From: Euonymus europaeus
Lineage: Eukaryota; Streptophyta; Magnoliopsida; Celastrales; Celastraceae
DNA length: 64,000 nt
NCBI GenBank assembly: GCA_963580455.1
Contig: OY756961.1
Coordinates: forward strand, 6,863,001 to 6,927,000
Direction of reading: 5' to 3'
This document shows positions 36,201 to 47,983 of this stretch, in pieces (the stretch's first letter is position 1; each line of letters starts with the position of its first letter). The position numbers were made by a program, and so were the translations under genes. A model generated the notes under the pieces. That model saw nothing but the letters and a program-made list of their open reading frames with translations, ran no database searches and was not told the origin of the DNA.

Positions 36201-37177
36201 TTACTCCATAATAATATTCCTCCAATAGGACTCGTCACTTGCTTCAATATCATCCATGAAGTGTCCCAAACCTTCAAAATCGGTTGAGGTTGATGAAGGA
36301 TTAGAAATCGCATTTGGGTTGACTTGGTAATTATTCCCAGAAGAGTAGTGATCAGTTGATGGTGATGAAACCAATGGAGGAAGCATATTTGAAGGATCAT
36401 AAGAAGATCCATCATATTGCTTCATCGGTCGATCATAATCCTTAATCGATAGACCTTGATTGGGTTCAAAGATGGGAAAATTTGAGTAATTTTGATGAAC
36501 AAGAGAGTGATGGGAGTCCATCATTAGTGGGTTAAGTGGTTCCACATTTGGTGGTGGTGGTGGTGGTTGAGGAGTAGTTGTGCTTAGAACATTAAGTATG
36601 TTCATCAAGTTAGCCGTAGCAAGCAATTGTGGTAGATTTGAAAGAACACTATTAATGTTGAGATAATGATCATCGCCAATTCTTGGCCTGTGTGTAACTG
36701 GATCAATCCCCATCTGAATTAGCTTCTTCCTTAGATGTGTATTCCAAAAGTTCTTGATTTCGTTGTCGGTACGCCCCGGAAGATGAGTCGCTATGGCCGC
36801 CCACCTACATACACCAAGTGAAACCCTAAAAATTAACATCAATGTGCATATATATATATATATACTATAATTAATTGTTTCTATTGTGTGAATTATGAAT
36901 GAATGAGCGAGTACTTGTTGCCTAGAACACCATGGAGGTTGATGATGGCGTGTTCTTCCTCGTCGGAGAATTTTCCGCGCTTGATATCAGGCCGGAGATA
37001 ATTAGTCCAGCGGAGCCGACAACTCTTTCCACACCTGTTTAGGCCCGCAAGCTTAGGAAGTGCTCTCCAACTTCCATGACCATTTTTTTCAATGTAGTCT
37101 ACAAGCTTTTGATCTTCTTCCGGCGTCCATGGCCCTTTCTTCAGACTCATCTCTTCACTGTAATCCTCCGTCGACAT
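36201..37177 (-). CDS. R2R3-MYB transcription factor, subgroup 24 (MYB53/92/93)-like
   Basis: Two exons, 37177-36915 and 36804-36201, split at GNK|W by a 110-bp intron; 288 residues. R2 (from about residue 13) and R3 repeats are complete: [78 protein letters not shown], then [19 protein letters not shown] and [20 protein letters not shown] and [11 protein letters not shown], followed by [13 protein letters not shown], point to subgroup 24, whose members regulate suberin and root development; nuclear DNA binding is expected. No bHLH-binding motif is evident. Oddities: the intron usual after CGKSCR is absent, and the N-terminus is [12 protein letters not shown] instead of the usual MGRSPCC-type start. 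Confidence 0.87.
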
Positions 37178-37700
37178 CCCCTAAAATTGATGGATCGAGA
37201 GATAGTAATGAGAGTGTCTGTGTTTTGATCACTGCTTCAATCTGCTTCAAGAGAGAAAATATGTGCATAGGGTGACAAGCTCAATATGTGTTGTAAGCTT
37301 CAATATATCAAGCTAAGTGTACATATACATATACATATATATATAGATACATAGCGCTATTATTGGATATGTCATATGTTTGACATTTGTTGTCAATGCT
37401 ACGTATTACAATAATTTCCCAAATTGTCCTTACCTTTCTTTGTAACTTGGATGAGTAGATATTTTTCGAAGGGTAATTTTGTAACATCGGAAAAGCATTC
37501 ACCAAAATTCAACTAAGGATAAGCTTCACTTGTGATACAAGTTAATGGAATTGAAAGCCAATTTAATTAACATTTGCAACGCCTGGCTCTCTTGTGTGCA
37601 ATTTACGCAAAAACACCAGCAACCAACTTTATACCAATATTAAGGGCAGGTTTTCCACGTGGCAAGCACTAAGTGGGGGCCAAATATATAATAATACTAA
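37178..37700. other. MYB upstream region
   Basis: Minus-strand TATA-like sequence TATCTATATATATATG sits about 150 bp before the ATG (37327-37346) but overlaps a TA-rich run. No other element was identified. Confidence 0.35.
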
Positions 37701-38325
37701 GGCTCCGTTTGTTTGACGGAAAACAAGCATCTTATGGAAAAGGAAAAACATATCTTGTAAAAATAACTAATTTCTAGTGTTTGGACAAATAATTACTAAT
37801 ATTTTTCATTGTTTGTTTGTTTGGAATTAAAAATTTGAAATATAACACCTTTTATTATGTTGACCAACAAATGCGTGTGTATGTTTCGTGTGAATATACA
37901 TGAATTCATATATATATATATATAGAATATTGACAATAATGAAAATTCTTTAAAACAAATCATTTTTTTATTGTTAAATGTCTTTTATTGTGCGTAAACA
38001 TACATATGTATATGTATATATATAATACGTATATGTTTATATGTATGCGAAACACAATCTAAATTAACTTGGTTAAAGTATTACAGGTCATAAGTGTACA
38101 TTGAGTTAAAAATATGTGACTCAATATGTTCACATTCATGCTCATAGTTTTGGGGAAAACAACATCCCAAAGTTGAGAATGGAAGTTGTTTTCCATTTTT
38201 AAAGTCTTAAAATTGAGTGGATTATATAACATTTTCAACTTACTATTTTTATTTTTCATCCCCAAATACCATAAAGTGAGGAAAATATTTTTCAAAAATT
38301 GATTTTCCGTCAAACAAACGGAGCA
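37701..38325. mobile_element. PIF/Harbinger-like MITE with internal insertion, TAA duplication
   Basis: TAA at 37698-37700 and 38326-38328. Terminal inverted repeats are perfect over 18 bases or more (GCTCCGTTTGTTTGACGG). It matches 22589-22922 closely at both sides, but ~290 bp (about 37885-38170) is extra relative to that copy and probably inserted later. Non-coding. Confidence 0.85.
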
Positions 38326-38328
38326 TAA

Positions 38329-39639
38329 GAATTTCCTTGGAGTTCATAGAGAAGAAACCACCTCTAACGACTTTGGATGACGAATAACCCACCCAAGAGA
38401 GGGGTGGATGCACCCATGTAGTATTTTTTTTTTTAAAAAAATATTCTAGGTGCTATCAATTTGTTCAATTTTATCCCCTTAATTGTTTTTAGGCTTAATT
38501 AATACTTGATAGATGCTTGAAAATAAGTTATGATCCACTAAGAACACTCATTAATCATACAGTCTAATAGATCTATGGGTCTATAAAAATTTATTTAATT
38601 AAGTCCATAATTAATTATATTTTTTAAAAGCGAAAAATTAACAGCAATAAACTGTCTTTTCTTGTAAGTTTTTAGGAGTGACTTTTCAATGATGTAGACC
38701 CTCCAGATCATCGTTTTTGTCTAGGGGATTCGATGTTGTAGTTGCCCATGATTGTGCCTGATTTTTTTTTGTCATATTACGTTATATCATTTTCTACCCA
38801 AAGACTGTAAGATTGTTCTCCTGATAAATGAATACGTCAAAATTATTGTGAAAGAATCTCGCTTGCATAATCATGTTAATACAACGAAGGCTTAGAATTC
38901 TAATAATTGATTAGAATACGAAACGAATAGCTCAGGATGAAGCTGACCTAAAATATTCTTCAGCAATTAATATATCCACCACAATATCCAAAATATAAAA
39001 TAATTAAATTAATTCGATCTAAATAATTAACCTTAAAGAATTACTTAAAAATAAAAAGTCTTATGAAGCGTGCAATTGTCAGTCCAAAGCTTAAGGTGGG
39101 GAAGGAAGAAATGAAAATTGTTAACAAAAAATTTAGAGAGAATTTAAATTAAAACCTCTGTTTTTTGTTTCTATTTTCTTACTAGAGTTCATTTTATAAT
39201 AGAGCAATAAAAAATGATAGATGAGATTTGATCACGAGATTCATGTTGATAGGCTCACATATACTATCCATTCAATTTTATCCCCCTTTTAAAACATATT
39301 TTTTTAAAATCCGTCCACATTAAATTAGTTTCTTTTACTCCAAATCTATTAGACTTCTAGAAAGTTCAAAAAAGCCCCAAAGGTCTCTTAATTTTGCTCT
39401 CTCTGTTATCATTATATTTTTTTAAAATCCATCCACATGTAAGCCTTATATTTATCAAAAGTTTGTACACAATACGAGGAGCATACCCAAAAAAAATTGG
39501 GAAAAAATTTCCAATTTTAAAGAGAAGATCCGTAATTTAATGAAATAATTCCTTAAGGACCTAACTACCCTTCCATGCCTATTTAATGCATAAGCAAAGA
39601 ACCAAAAACAAAACACGTTAAGCGCACTTTCTTAACTCT
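38329..39639. other. Intergenic, no gene seen
   Basis: AT-rich; no convincing frame or repeat structure. Confidence 0.35.
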
Positions 39640-39642
39640 TAA

Positions 39643-39860
39643 GGCCCTCTTGGATGAATGGGTTGGAAGGGGTTCGCAAAAACGTGCTTGACGTGAACAC
39701 TTGAAGGTGTCCGAAAGGGTTGGGGAGGGGTTCATAAACCCTAAAAATGACATCTTCAAAAGTGTTAGAGTTTGTATCAAATATGAAGTTACAAAAATAT
39801 CCTAATAACAAATCTAAAATTTTTAATCAACCTCTCCCAACCCTCGTGTAAAGCACAACC
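39643..39860. mobile_element. Small MITE (218 bp), related ends to 45783-47585
   Basis: Left flank TAA (39640-39642), right flank TGA (mutated). Right end reverse complement GGTTGTGCTTTACACGAGGG resembles the left end of the element at 45783. Interior carries GAAGGGGTTCG and GGAGGGGTTCATAAA, also shared. Confidence 0.55.
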
Positions 39861-40962
39861 TGAGTCTCTATCTCGAAAGAACATGTAGTGTTAAGTTCAT
39901 GCTTTATATATGTTGATGTCGAATCTACTAGTATTAGTATGATAAATATCAGTGATAAGGAGCTTTTTGATTGTGAATCATGTTAAAACAGTAATTTGCA
40001 GCAAAAAAAAAATATTTATGTAAATGGTCCCTAAATAATTGTCAAGAACCTCAGTAGAACTCCTAGAACAACAATGAAATCAAGAACCACGACTCACCAA
40101 GAACAGAACAAGATAATGAATCAATAAAATGTAGATCGAATCCACATGTTTTATTGATCTGAATCAAAGGTTACAAATATGGACCTTAGAGAGAAGCCAT
40201 AGAAGCTTCTTTCCCTTCAAGAAACTATCAGAAAAATACAAGAATCTTCATATCCCCTTATACGTACAAACTAGCTATATTTATAATAAAATCTACTGCA
40301 AATCCAAGCCATGTATTCAGCACCGCCTCCCAGAATGAATGATCACCCTTGGATGAAGTTACAACTTGTCAACTTGGTTAACAGACTTTACTAATCTGCA
40401 ACACCAATCAAAATCATATGCGTGGCCTCATGACAATAAATTTTTAGGGATGCTGTACCAGACTTTTGCAAATTTTTTGTTTTACTTTGTCTGAAATTCT
40501 GACTCCACCCCTGTCCAAGATTATACCTTCAGGACCTATTTCTGTATGAAAAACTTTTAAGATAGTGATACATCACAATACATTGTCTTGAATTCGAGTG
40601 TGTACTCCTAACCCACACTTAGCAAGGTCTACCTTGCCATTGAAGCTACTCCAAGAAGGACTATTTTAATAAATTGAATAAAAATTTATTTCAATGTAAA
40701 GAATGATTATGGATTCGCCCTCCTAATTAAATACGCCTAACATCTCAATAATTCACATTCTCCATCAACTATACATAATTTACCACTATAATCACCAACT
40801 AATCTCGATTGCACAGTCAATATCCCTTTAACCAGGCAACAATAAATTAGTAAAACCTTTTAGTTGTTGATTATATATGTATATTTAATTACTTCTAAAT
40901 TATAGTTATTTACATGCGTCATGTAATTGAACATATTGCACGTACGAATATTAATATATGTA

Positions 40963-40988
<26 letters not shown>
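39861..40988. other. Intergenic, no gene seen
   Basis: 40020-40300 has wording reminiscent of an LTR but no ends were found. A TA/CA microsatellite lies at 40960-40993. Confidence 0.35.
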
Positions 40989-40993
<5 letters not shown>

Positions 40994-41380
40994 GATTTTC
41001 TCTCATGTTCACTTAAAATATAAACCTAAGATGTGCATCCAACTTTAGGGATCACTTTTGGAGTCTTGAAATATATATTTTTAATTTTTAAAAATTATAT
41101 TTGTGTTTGATCAATTTTACGAATCTAACAATATATTTTTTGCTTGAAACAAAAATAAAATGTAGCCTGAAAAGTGTATGAAATATTTTTGTGATTTATA
41201 TCCAACGGTCTATAATTATCATGCACTTTTCATGTTGAATCTTGTTTTGATTCTGAATAAAAAAAAATATATCGTTGAATTCGTAAAACTGAACATAATA
41301 AAAATATTTTTTTTCAAATTTTTTAAAAAGATCGCAATAGTTAGGTGCACATTTTAGATGAACATGAGAAAAATATGTGT
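40989..41380. mobile_element. Foldback MITE (~390 bp)
   Basis: Left TTTTCTCTCATGTTCACTTA and right (reverse complement) TTTTTCTCATGTTCATCTA are inverted, with further inverted similarity inward to GTGCA. It lies between two TA/CA-TG microsatellites, which suggests insertion in or next to one. Non-coding. Confidence 0.6.
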
Positions 41381-41945
41381 ATGTGGGTGTATATATATAT
41401 ATATATATCTGTGTGTGTGTGTGTGTTTTGTAGTTGATTAAATTTAGTTTAATGTGTTGGCTATATATCTATATCTATTTATAGACACACATTGTACCAG
41501 CATATTTTACTATGCTATTTCATGGTTATATGTTTCACCAAATTATTTTGTGGTTACATGTTTAGGCCGAATATGACTTGGCATCGAGAAAGGACGTTTG
41601 GGCCGCACGTTCAAGGAGTTAACATATGGCACTCTTATAACCTTCATAGATAAGATCAATCCCATTAGATCAAATGACTCGAACTCAACAAAGAAGATTT
41701 TAGAGGAATAATGGCCGAATGATGCGCCAAAGAAATGGTGTAGGTAGGTCGGGTGAACGACTTAATGAAAAACTGAAGAAGGGAATGACATAATGAAAGT
41801 AGAAACTGAAGAATATTGCGGACGGTCAAAATTTGACCAAAAGAAGAAAGATTATGAGGATGATAGTATGCGGCCAATCACCTTTCAGTTTGGTTCATTG
41901 CCTCCAATAGTTAGTAATAATTATATTCTTTTTGAGCGTTTTTAA
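41381..41945. other. Spacer with TA/TG microsatellite
   Basis: TA run then TG run at about 41390-41426. The rest leads into the gypsy relic; no gene. Confidence 0.4.
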
Positions 41946-42524
41946 ATGGAAAAAGAAGGAGAGTTAGAAGATTTTGAGGATGGTTCAGAGAGTATGACCA
42001 ATTTAACAATGTTAGAACAACATCATGAAGGAATGATAGAGGTAGAGGTAGAGGTAGAGATTAACATAGTTGAGGAAGCAGCACGAAGAGGGATTTCCAC
42101 TGGGAGATTTCTTAAAGAGTTGTATGATACAGGAAATCCGACAGACGGACCTCTGGGCAAAACATCTGGGAGGCATGAGTTTTTGGTGACTTATGGCACG
42201 CCTAAGGTTAACAAATGGGGTGCCAATCGGGAGCGAAACAGAAGTTGTCATACCACTATCTGGTTGGGATCTGGTGGTTAGAGAAGTGGAGGGCCAAAGA
42301 TTGAGGAATTGGAGGCTGATGTAGCAGAGCTCACTATAAAAGATGACAAATTTGAAGGAAAGGATAAGACATGTGAAAACATGTCTAAACAAGTGGTTTT
42401 TAAACATCCACCTCAAAATATGACAGAATATTTAAGCTCATTATACATTAGAACAAATCTCAATGGGGTTACTATAATAAAGATTATGGTAAACAATGGC
42501 ACAGTAATTAATGCCATTTGTAGC
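41946..42524 (+). pseudogene. Ty3/gypsy gag-protease fragment
   Basis: Frames at 41946-42281 and 42309-42530 resemble the gag-protease border of a gypsy element. LSSLYIRTNLNGVTIIKIMV followed by NNGTVINAI corresponds to a retropepsin core in which the catalytic aspartate of D-G/S-G/A has become asparagine. Similarity ends at about 42525, where TGTAGCGCCCCGATC starts unrelated sequence that could be an LTR. Low-complexity VEVEVEVE is internal repetition. Not functional. Confidence 0.5.
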
Positions 42525-44140
42525 GCCCCGATCTTCGAAACCCTAGATCAAAGACCACATACTGAAACGCTACCCAAATCACATTCTAAACCATCCAGTA
42601 AAAACCTAATTATCCCATTTAACGCTATTCCACATTAAGACAACATAGAAATTGAGAAATTAAATCTCATTCAATGGTTTAACTCAAGATAATGCAATTA
42701 CCAAAAATTAAATCAACAATCAGATCTCCTCTATCATCCCTAGAATAAAACATGTGATAATTACTCTAGTCCTTGTACTACGAGCCCTCGCTTGTTAAAT
42801 AAAAATTCGAAATTTAGTATCTACCCTAACATAAAATAAATTTATTGCTTAGTCACTATTACTAGCTAATAAAACCTAGCTTCTTTCACATGAGTATCAT
42901 CTTCATAGATGCACACGCTCACCATCAACCGTTAGATCAACATAATCATCAGAGAAATCATTACCTGCATCACGAAACATAATGAGCCGAGACCCAAAAA
43001 GTAATATTTATGCATGAATGCAAGTGAACATCATCTTTAAATATCAGTACTTGAGCCCTTAACCTAAGTAAACCACTATAGAGCAACCGGTTGTGATTTT
43101 TCTTTAATTAAGCATTCTACCAAAAAACACATTCTGGTCAAAAACCATTTCCATTTCCAATAAACCTCAACAATATCTTTTACAGTATACACCCCCTATA
43201 GCAGTTATGCCAGGTCTGTAAAACACTTTTCTTTAATATGCATGTTGTGTATGTCATGTTCCATGCAGAGCAAACAATAACTGTTACCTTCATGAATCAT
43301 CATCCAGTAGATAACAGTTCACTAATAGTCAACCAACATGAAACAATCATCACATACAAAAAATATGTAACATAAACAATTCATCCACATATAAAGTAAA
43401 CAATTCATCCATTGCGTTGTTCACAGTTCATAGAAAATCCACCAACATGAATTCAGTCTCATATAGCATCACTTTCTACACATAAAATACACATAAAATT
43501 CATAAGTCATATTGTTCCATAACACAGTTGAATATTACTTACCTTAGCATGCCTATAGTTTTTAGAAAGATCAAGACATTCTATACATTCAGTCATGCAC
43601 ACCTATGTTTAACCTAGTAAATAGAATTTTGACTTTTTTGACTTCTGAAGTTTTAGGATTTTGATTTTTGATAGTATCAAAAATAGGGTTGTTCTACACC
43701 AAGATAGGCCATTATGACAATACGATGCTAAGCAATTGATAAGCCAATTCGTGATATGTGGTTCGGGATGTGATCTGAACAGTGTTATTAAGATAGCCAC
43801 TGGCAGAAACATATCTAATGTTGGCTTTATTTTACGTTTTCTAGTTCATTGGTATTTCTTTTGTCATTTTAGGCTGCTTGGGAGGAGAGTTTGTAATAGT
43901 TGGGGTTAAGGAGGGGATGGTTTGGGAGGGTTCTCATAGAAAAATATGTAAATTTCTATTTGAACCCTTCACCTGAAAATGAAATCACAGAGAATCAGTG
44001 ACAATGATAGTTTATCTTAAAACAGTTTTGTGTTTCTTGCCACTATCATGGAAGCCTTGTGGCAAAAATGTTTAATGTTTTCTTGTTCTTCATTCGTGAG
44101 CAGTTGCAATCATGTTTAACAGTATTTCGATGTCTCTCTT
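42525..44140. other. Unassigned repetitive spacer
   Basis: Begins TGTAGCGCCCC, like several plant LTRs, but a matching end and target duplication were not found. No gene seen. Confidence 0.35.
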
Positions 44141-44144
44141 TTAG

Positions 44145-44297
44145 GAAAAGGAAGGAATCTCTCCTGATCAGCAGAGATTGATATTTGTTGGTAAAAAGAT
44201 GAATGATGGTCAAAATAAGTGTAATTTGTTACTTCAGTCATTGGCTGAGCAATACAACTTTGATAGGCAAACTTTGTTTTGACTATTGCGTGTAGAT
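44145..44297 (+). pseudogene. Ubiquitin-like exon relic
   Basis: After an acceptor-like TCTCTTTTAG, the frame reads EKEGISPDQQRLIFVGKKMN, the centre of ubiquitin/RUB (normally KEGIPP.QQRLI.AGKQL). It then diverges and ends at a stop (44280) followed by LLRVD, echoing the LVLRLRG tail. The N-terminal beta strands and the terminal Gly-Gly are not intact. A dead single-exon remnant; ubiquitin versus RUB/NEDD8 cannot be separated. Confidence 0.75.
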
Positions 44298-44459
44298 GAA
44301 CCAAACTACATGACATCTATATTATTCTTGAACGAACAAATTTGTTTCGTCACCTTTTCCGGTCGATGACCCCTATCTTTTGTTTTTTTTCCTTTTTGTA
44401 TGAAACATGGGCCAAAGGCCAATGTAAATCTCGGATACTTTAATTGTCCCACTCTCTTT

Positions 44460-44990
44460 AAACATTTGATAAGTATATCAAATGTTAGGATGATTGCAAT
44501 GTTGCATTTTTAGGAGAAATGGTTAATATATAAAAATGTATGTTTATATTGATGTGACTGTATTTTTGAATCGCCTCTCTATCCAAATATCTGATAAGTA
44601 TATCAAATGTTAGGATAATTACAATGATGTATTTTTAGAAGAGAGTGGATAATGTATGGAAATGTATGTTTTTGTTGATGTGACTATATTCGAAGATATG
44701 TTTTGTTGATGTAATTGTATTGAGAAATGTGTTTTAATTATATCAATAAGTAAGTGATTGTATTTTTATAAAAGTTGTGTGGCGCAGTGCCGATTTTGGT
44801 ATAGTTTTGTTGGAAAATAGATGAAGAAATGAAAGAATAGATGTTTTGTTAATAGGAAAATGAGAAAACAATCTGTGTGTTTTGCTGATATTGTTAACGT
44901 GTTAAGAAAATGTTTTGTTTTAATTATATCGATGAGGTGCGTGTTTTGCTAATGTGGGTGAGTATATGCCATGTGGGACAACTTTTTATA
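44460..44990. mobile_element. Degenerate MITE related to 28807-29194
   Basis: Repeated TTTTGTTGATGT and TTGAGAAATGTGTTTT motifs match the interior of the element at 28807. It contains an internal direct repeat (GATAAGTATATCAAATGTTA at about 44468 and 44592). Ends and target duplication are not resolved. Confidence 0.45.
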
Positions 44991-45328
44991 TAATGGAGGT
45001 AGAATCCAATATGTGATTTTAATGACCAAACAAAATTTGCTCATTGTAATTACTCTTATCAGATACTTGAATTGTCCAACTCTCTCCAAATATCTTATAA
45101 GTATATAAAATTTGATGAGTTAAATTTGGTTCCCTTAGTTTAAAGGATTCATTCCAATCAATTCGACTCTTGGTACTCTCAACCATTTCAATCATGTCCA
45201 CAAAGACTTTACATGCCTTAGTTAGTTGAAGGTCAAGGTTTTATAGCCGATAAAGGTAAATTCTAAAATTGCCCTATATTTAATTCAAAATGCAAGCCCA
45301 AGTCCATGCCCGATAATATGTTTTTTGA

Positions 45329-45690
45329 TTAGCCCTTTTTACATCTTATTATTTTTAAACTACACCCCAACATATTTATACCTCATAAAAATTTAAAAAT
45401 ATCTAACCAAACTAAGAACAAAAAAATTCACACATTTATAAAATATATTCCAAAGGCAAAAATCATATCAAACAAAAATACTTTTACGAATAAAATATCA
45501 AAAATTGATGTCATCTCACGGTAATTAAAGTAGTACACAAGCCAATGAGTTGTGTAGTCGTGCAATGAAAAGATAAAAGGGTGGGAATATAAATATTATA
45601 TACCTTGAAAAGCAAATAGTGAAAGCTAAATAGTCAAAATTGGAGTGTGGTTAAAATAATAATGGGATGTATATAAAAGATGTTCGTCTA
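45329..45690. mobile_element. Foldback MITE (~360 bp)
   Basis: Left TACATCTTATTATTTTTAAA followed by CTACACCCCAA pairs with the reverse complement of the right arm, TACATCCCATTATTATTTTA then ACCACACTCCAA. No coding content; duplication not resolved. Confidence 0.55.
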
Positions 45691-45782
45691 TTTTTTTATC
45701 TGGCCCAATAAAATATTATAGAGAGTTCACAATTGGAAAAAAAACACTTATTTAGTACTTGATTTAATATGGATAAGTTTAA

Positions 45783-47585
45783 GGTTGTGCTTAGGGGAGC
45801 TGTTGGGTGGAGTTGAGTTGGGAGGAGTTAGAAGAGGTTGGGTTGGGAGGGGTTCATAAAAGTGAACTTTTTTTTATCTTTTATAAGTATTGAGAAGGGT
45901 TGGAGACTGTTGGATCATAGGTCCTACATTTGTGTTTTGATGCAAAAATATTTAATATGTTATTTGATTGTACTCATATTTGAATGAATTTGGATAAACA
46001 CATGAAATGATCATGATAATTGATTTAAGTATCATTATATATCATTTGGAATCATGTTTGATTGTATTTAATATGAATTCGATGAATTTTGACTTGTTCA
46101 TTTTCGGATTACAAAAACTGCTTAAACATCACACTTTGTACATGTCGGTTCAATAGTCATAATTTTTTCATACGATCTCTAAATGACTTGATTCTTGTTC
46201 TAAAATATTATTAAGAAATATGGGAATATTTATTGTTCTGAAATTATGAATCAATTTTGAGTGAAAGATATTCAATTTCTCTATTGAAGTTTGTATAACT
46301 GTGCAGACATGATATAACACTGTTTGAGATTACTTGCTGAAATTGAGTGACCAATTGAACTCCAATGGCTGTGAAATTTTGTGTGCATAGTTAAATATAT
46401 GTTAAATAATTTATTATGTACTTACTTAAATTTTATTGAGCATATATCATATTTATTGACCTATGTCCAAGCATTGAAGCTCTTTGAGTTTACAAGCAAC
46501 AATGAGGTGCCTTGTCACCTATTTCTTTGTAAGTGAAATCAATTAAGTATCATGAGCTTATTTGAAGCAGTATGAAGCTGATTTTATTGATAAAATTTAT
46601 ACATTCATTTGTTAAAGCTTAATTGGTCAAGTTTGAGTATCGTCAACTCCATTTGAGAAAAAGTTTGACTTCTCATGAGCAAGCATTGGTTCCAGGCGTG
46701 TGAAATGAATATTTTTGCTGGATAATTCCTTATTTGAGCTTCTAGAAGTCCTCTTATGTCTTTTTTGCGAAGAATTCAAAAGAGTTTTCAAGTTTATTTT
46801 GATTGGTCAAGATTGTGGCAACATTTACTTCTTGAGGGACAAAGGAGAGAGAAATGACTGGAAAGTTGTTCATTGTTCCAGAATCTAGAAAGTATTGTTT
46901 GTCTTGGTTTGAGCATTACTTTCATCATCAAGAAGGAATGTTTGATTTGAATTGATAGGTCAAATAGTTTTTATCCAGTTGATGTGCATATTTGATTTGA
47001 ACACTAATCTGTTCGTGTATTGTTCATATAGCTAAACCTTGAATTTTGATCTGAATTTGTGATATAGTATTCATTAATGTGTTTTGATATTTCATATTAA
47101 ATTTCACTACATTCCGACTAGAATTGCTAGGTTAAATTTATTTTATCAATTCGGTGTGCAGATTTATGTTTATTGACATTGCATTATGAGTTTTGTGCAT
47201 TTGTTAGCTAGACATTCATTATATATTATATCACATATTTCACTTGACATAAATTTTCTTAGGATAATCATAAGAGGCCAATCTTGCATGTTACATGATA
47301 TTTGATAATTTATTGTTAAATTATAAAAATGGGATTGTCTTTGCAATTTGGGAACACAATTCCGCACCCCCTCGCGCGGCTTGAGTTTACGTAGGTTTTT
47401 CAGAGACTTATATATGAGTGAACACATCCCAACCCGTCATTTTTAGTGGTTGGAAAATGGTTTTTGGAAGGGATTGAAAGGGGTTCGTGAACCTCTTCAA
47501 ACACTTCAAGGTGTTCGTGTCAAAGAGATGTTCAGAGAAGTTCACGAATAAACGTACTCCTCCCAACACCTCTTCAAGCATAGCC
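45783..47585. mobile_element. TAA-flanked MITE interrupted by a solo LTR
   Basis: TAA at 45780-45782 and 47586-47588. Ends inverted with mismatches: left GGTTGTGCTTAGGGGAGCTG, right (reverse complement) GGCTATGCTTGAAGAGGTG, both followed by TTGGG. Without the 1.5-kb LTR at 45908-47402 it would be ~300 bp. Related to the smaller copy at 39643. Confidence 0.7.
45908..47402 (+). mobile_element. Solo LTR, copia SIRE-like, GAGAC duplication
   Basis: Starts TGTTGGATCATAGGTCCTAC and ends GTAGGTTTTTCA (TG...CA), flanked by GAGAC at 45903-45907 and 47403-47407. The opening words match SIRE/Maximus-type copia LTRs (TGTTGGA...TTTGTGTTTTGATG). No internal region is present, so this is a solo LTR from recombination. 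1495 bp, non-coding. Confidence 0.82.
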
Positions 47586-47673
47586 TAAGAGGCTGAAGTG
47601 TTACAAAAACTTATGATGCTTGAAATACTTCGAATTTAATCTTTCATTCAAATTGTGGAACCAAATAAATTGA

Positions 47674-47948
47674 GGTTAAGTCAATTTTTAGTCACTGAAA
47701 GTTGGCCATTTTTTATTTTTGTCACTAAATGTTCAAATGTTACATTTAAATAACCTAAAGTTTTGATTTGTTTCAATATGATAATTTTGAGGTAACTCGA
47801 CTAGTTTTTGATTGTTTAAATATGGTAACTCAAAGTTAACATATTGAAACATATCAAAACTTTAGGTTACTAAAATACATGATTTGAACATTCAATTAGC
47901 AAAATAAAAAATGGTTAATCTTTTAGTGACCAAAAGTTGAGTTAACCC
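47674..47948. mobile_element. Long-arm foldback MITE (275 bp)
   Basis: Both ~125-bp halves are inverted copies: CCTAAAGTTTTGATTTGTTT on the left pairs with AAACATATCAAAACTTTAGG on the right, and GTTAAGTCAATTTTTAGTCA with the right-hand end. The transcript would form a near-perfect hairpin. It ends 36 bp before the capping-protein relic. Confidence 0.8.
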
Positions 47949-47983
47949 AAAGAAATTACTTTCATTATTACAGTGCTTGAAAA

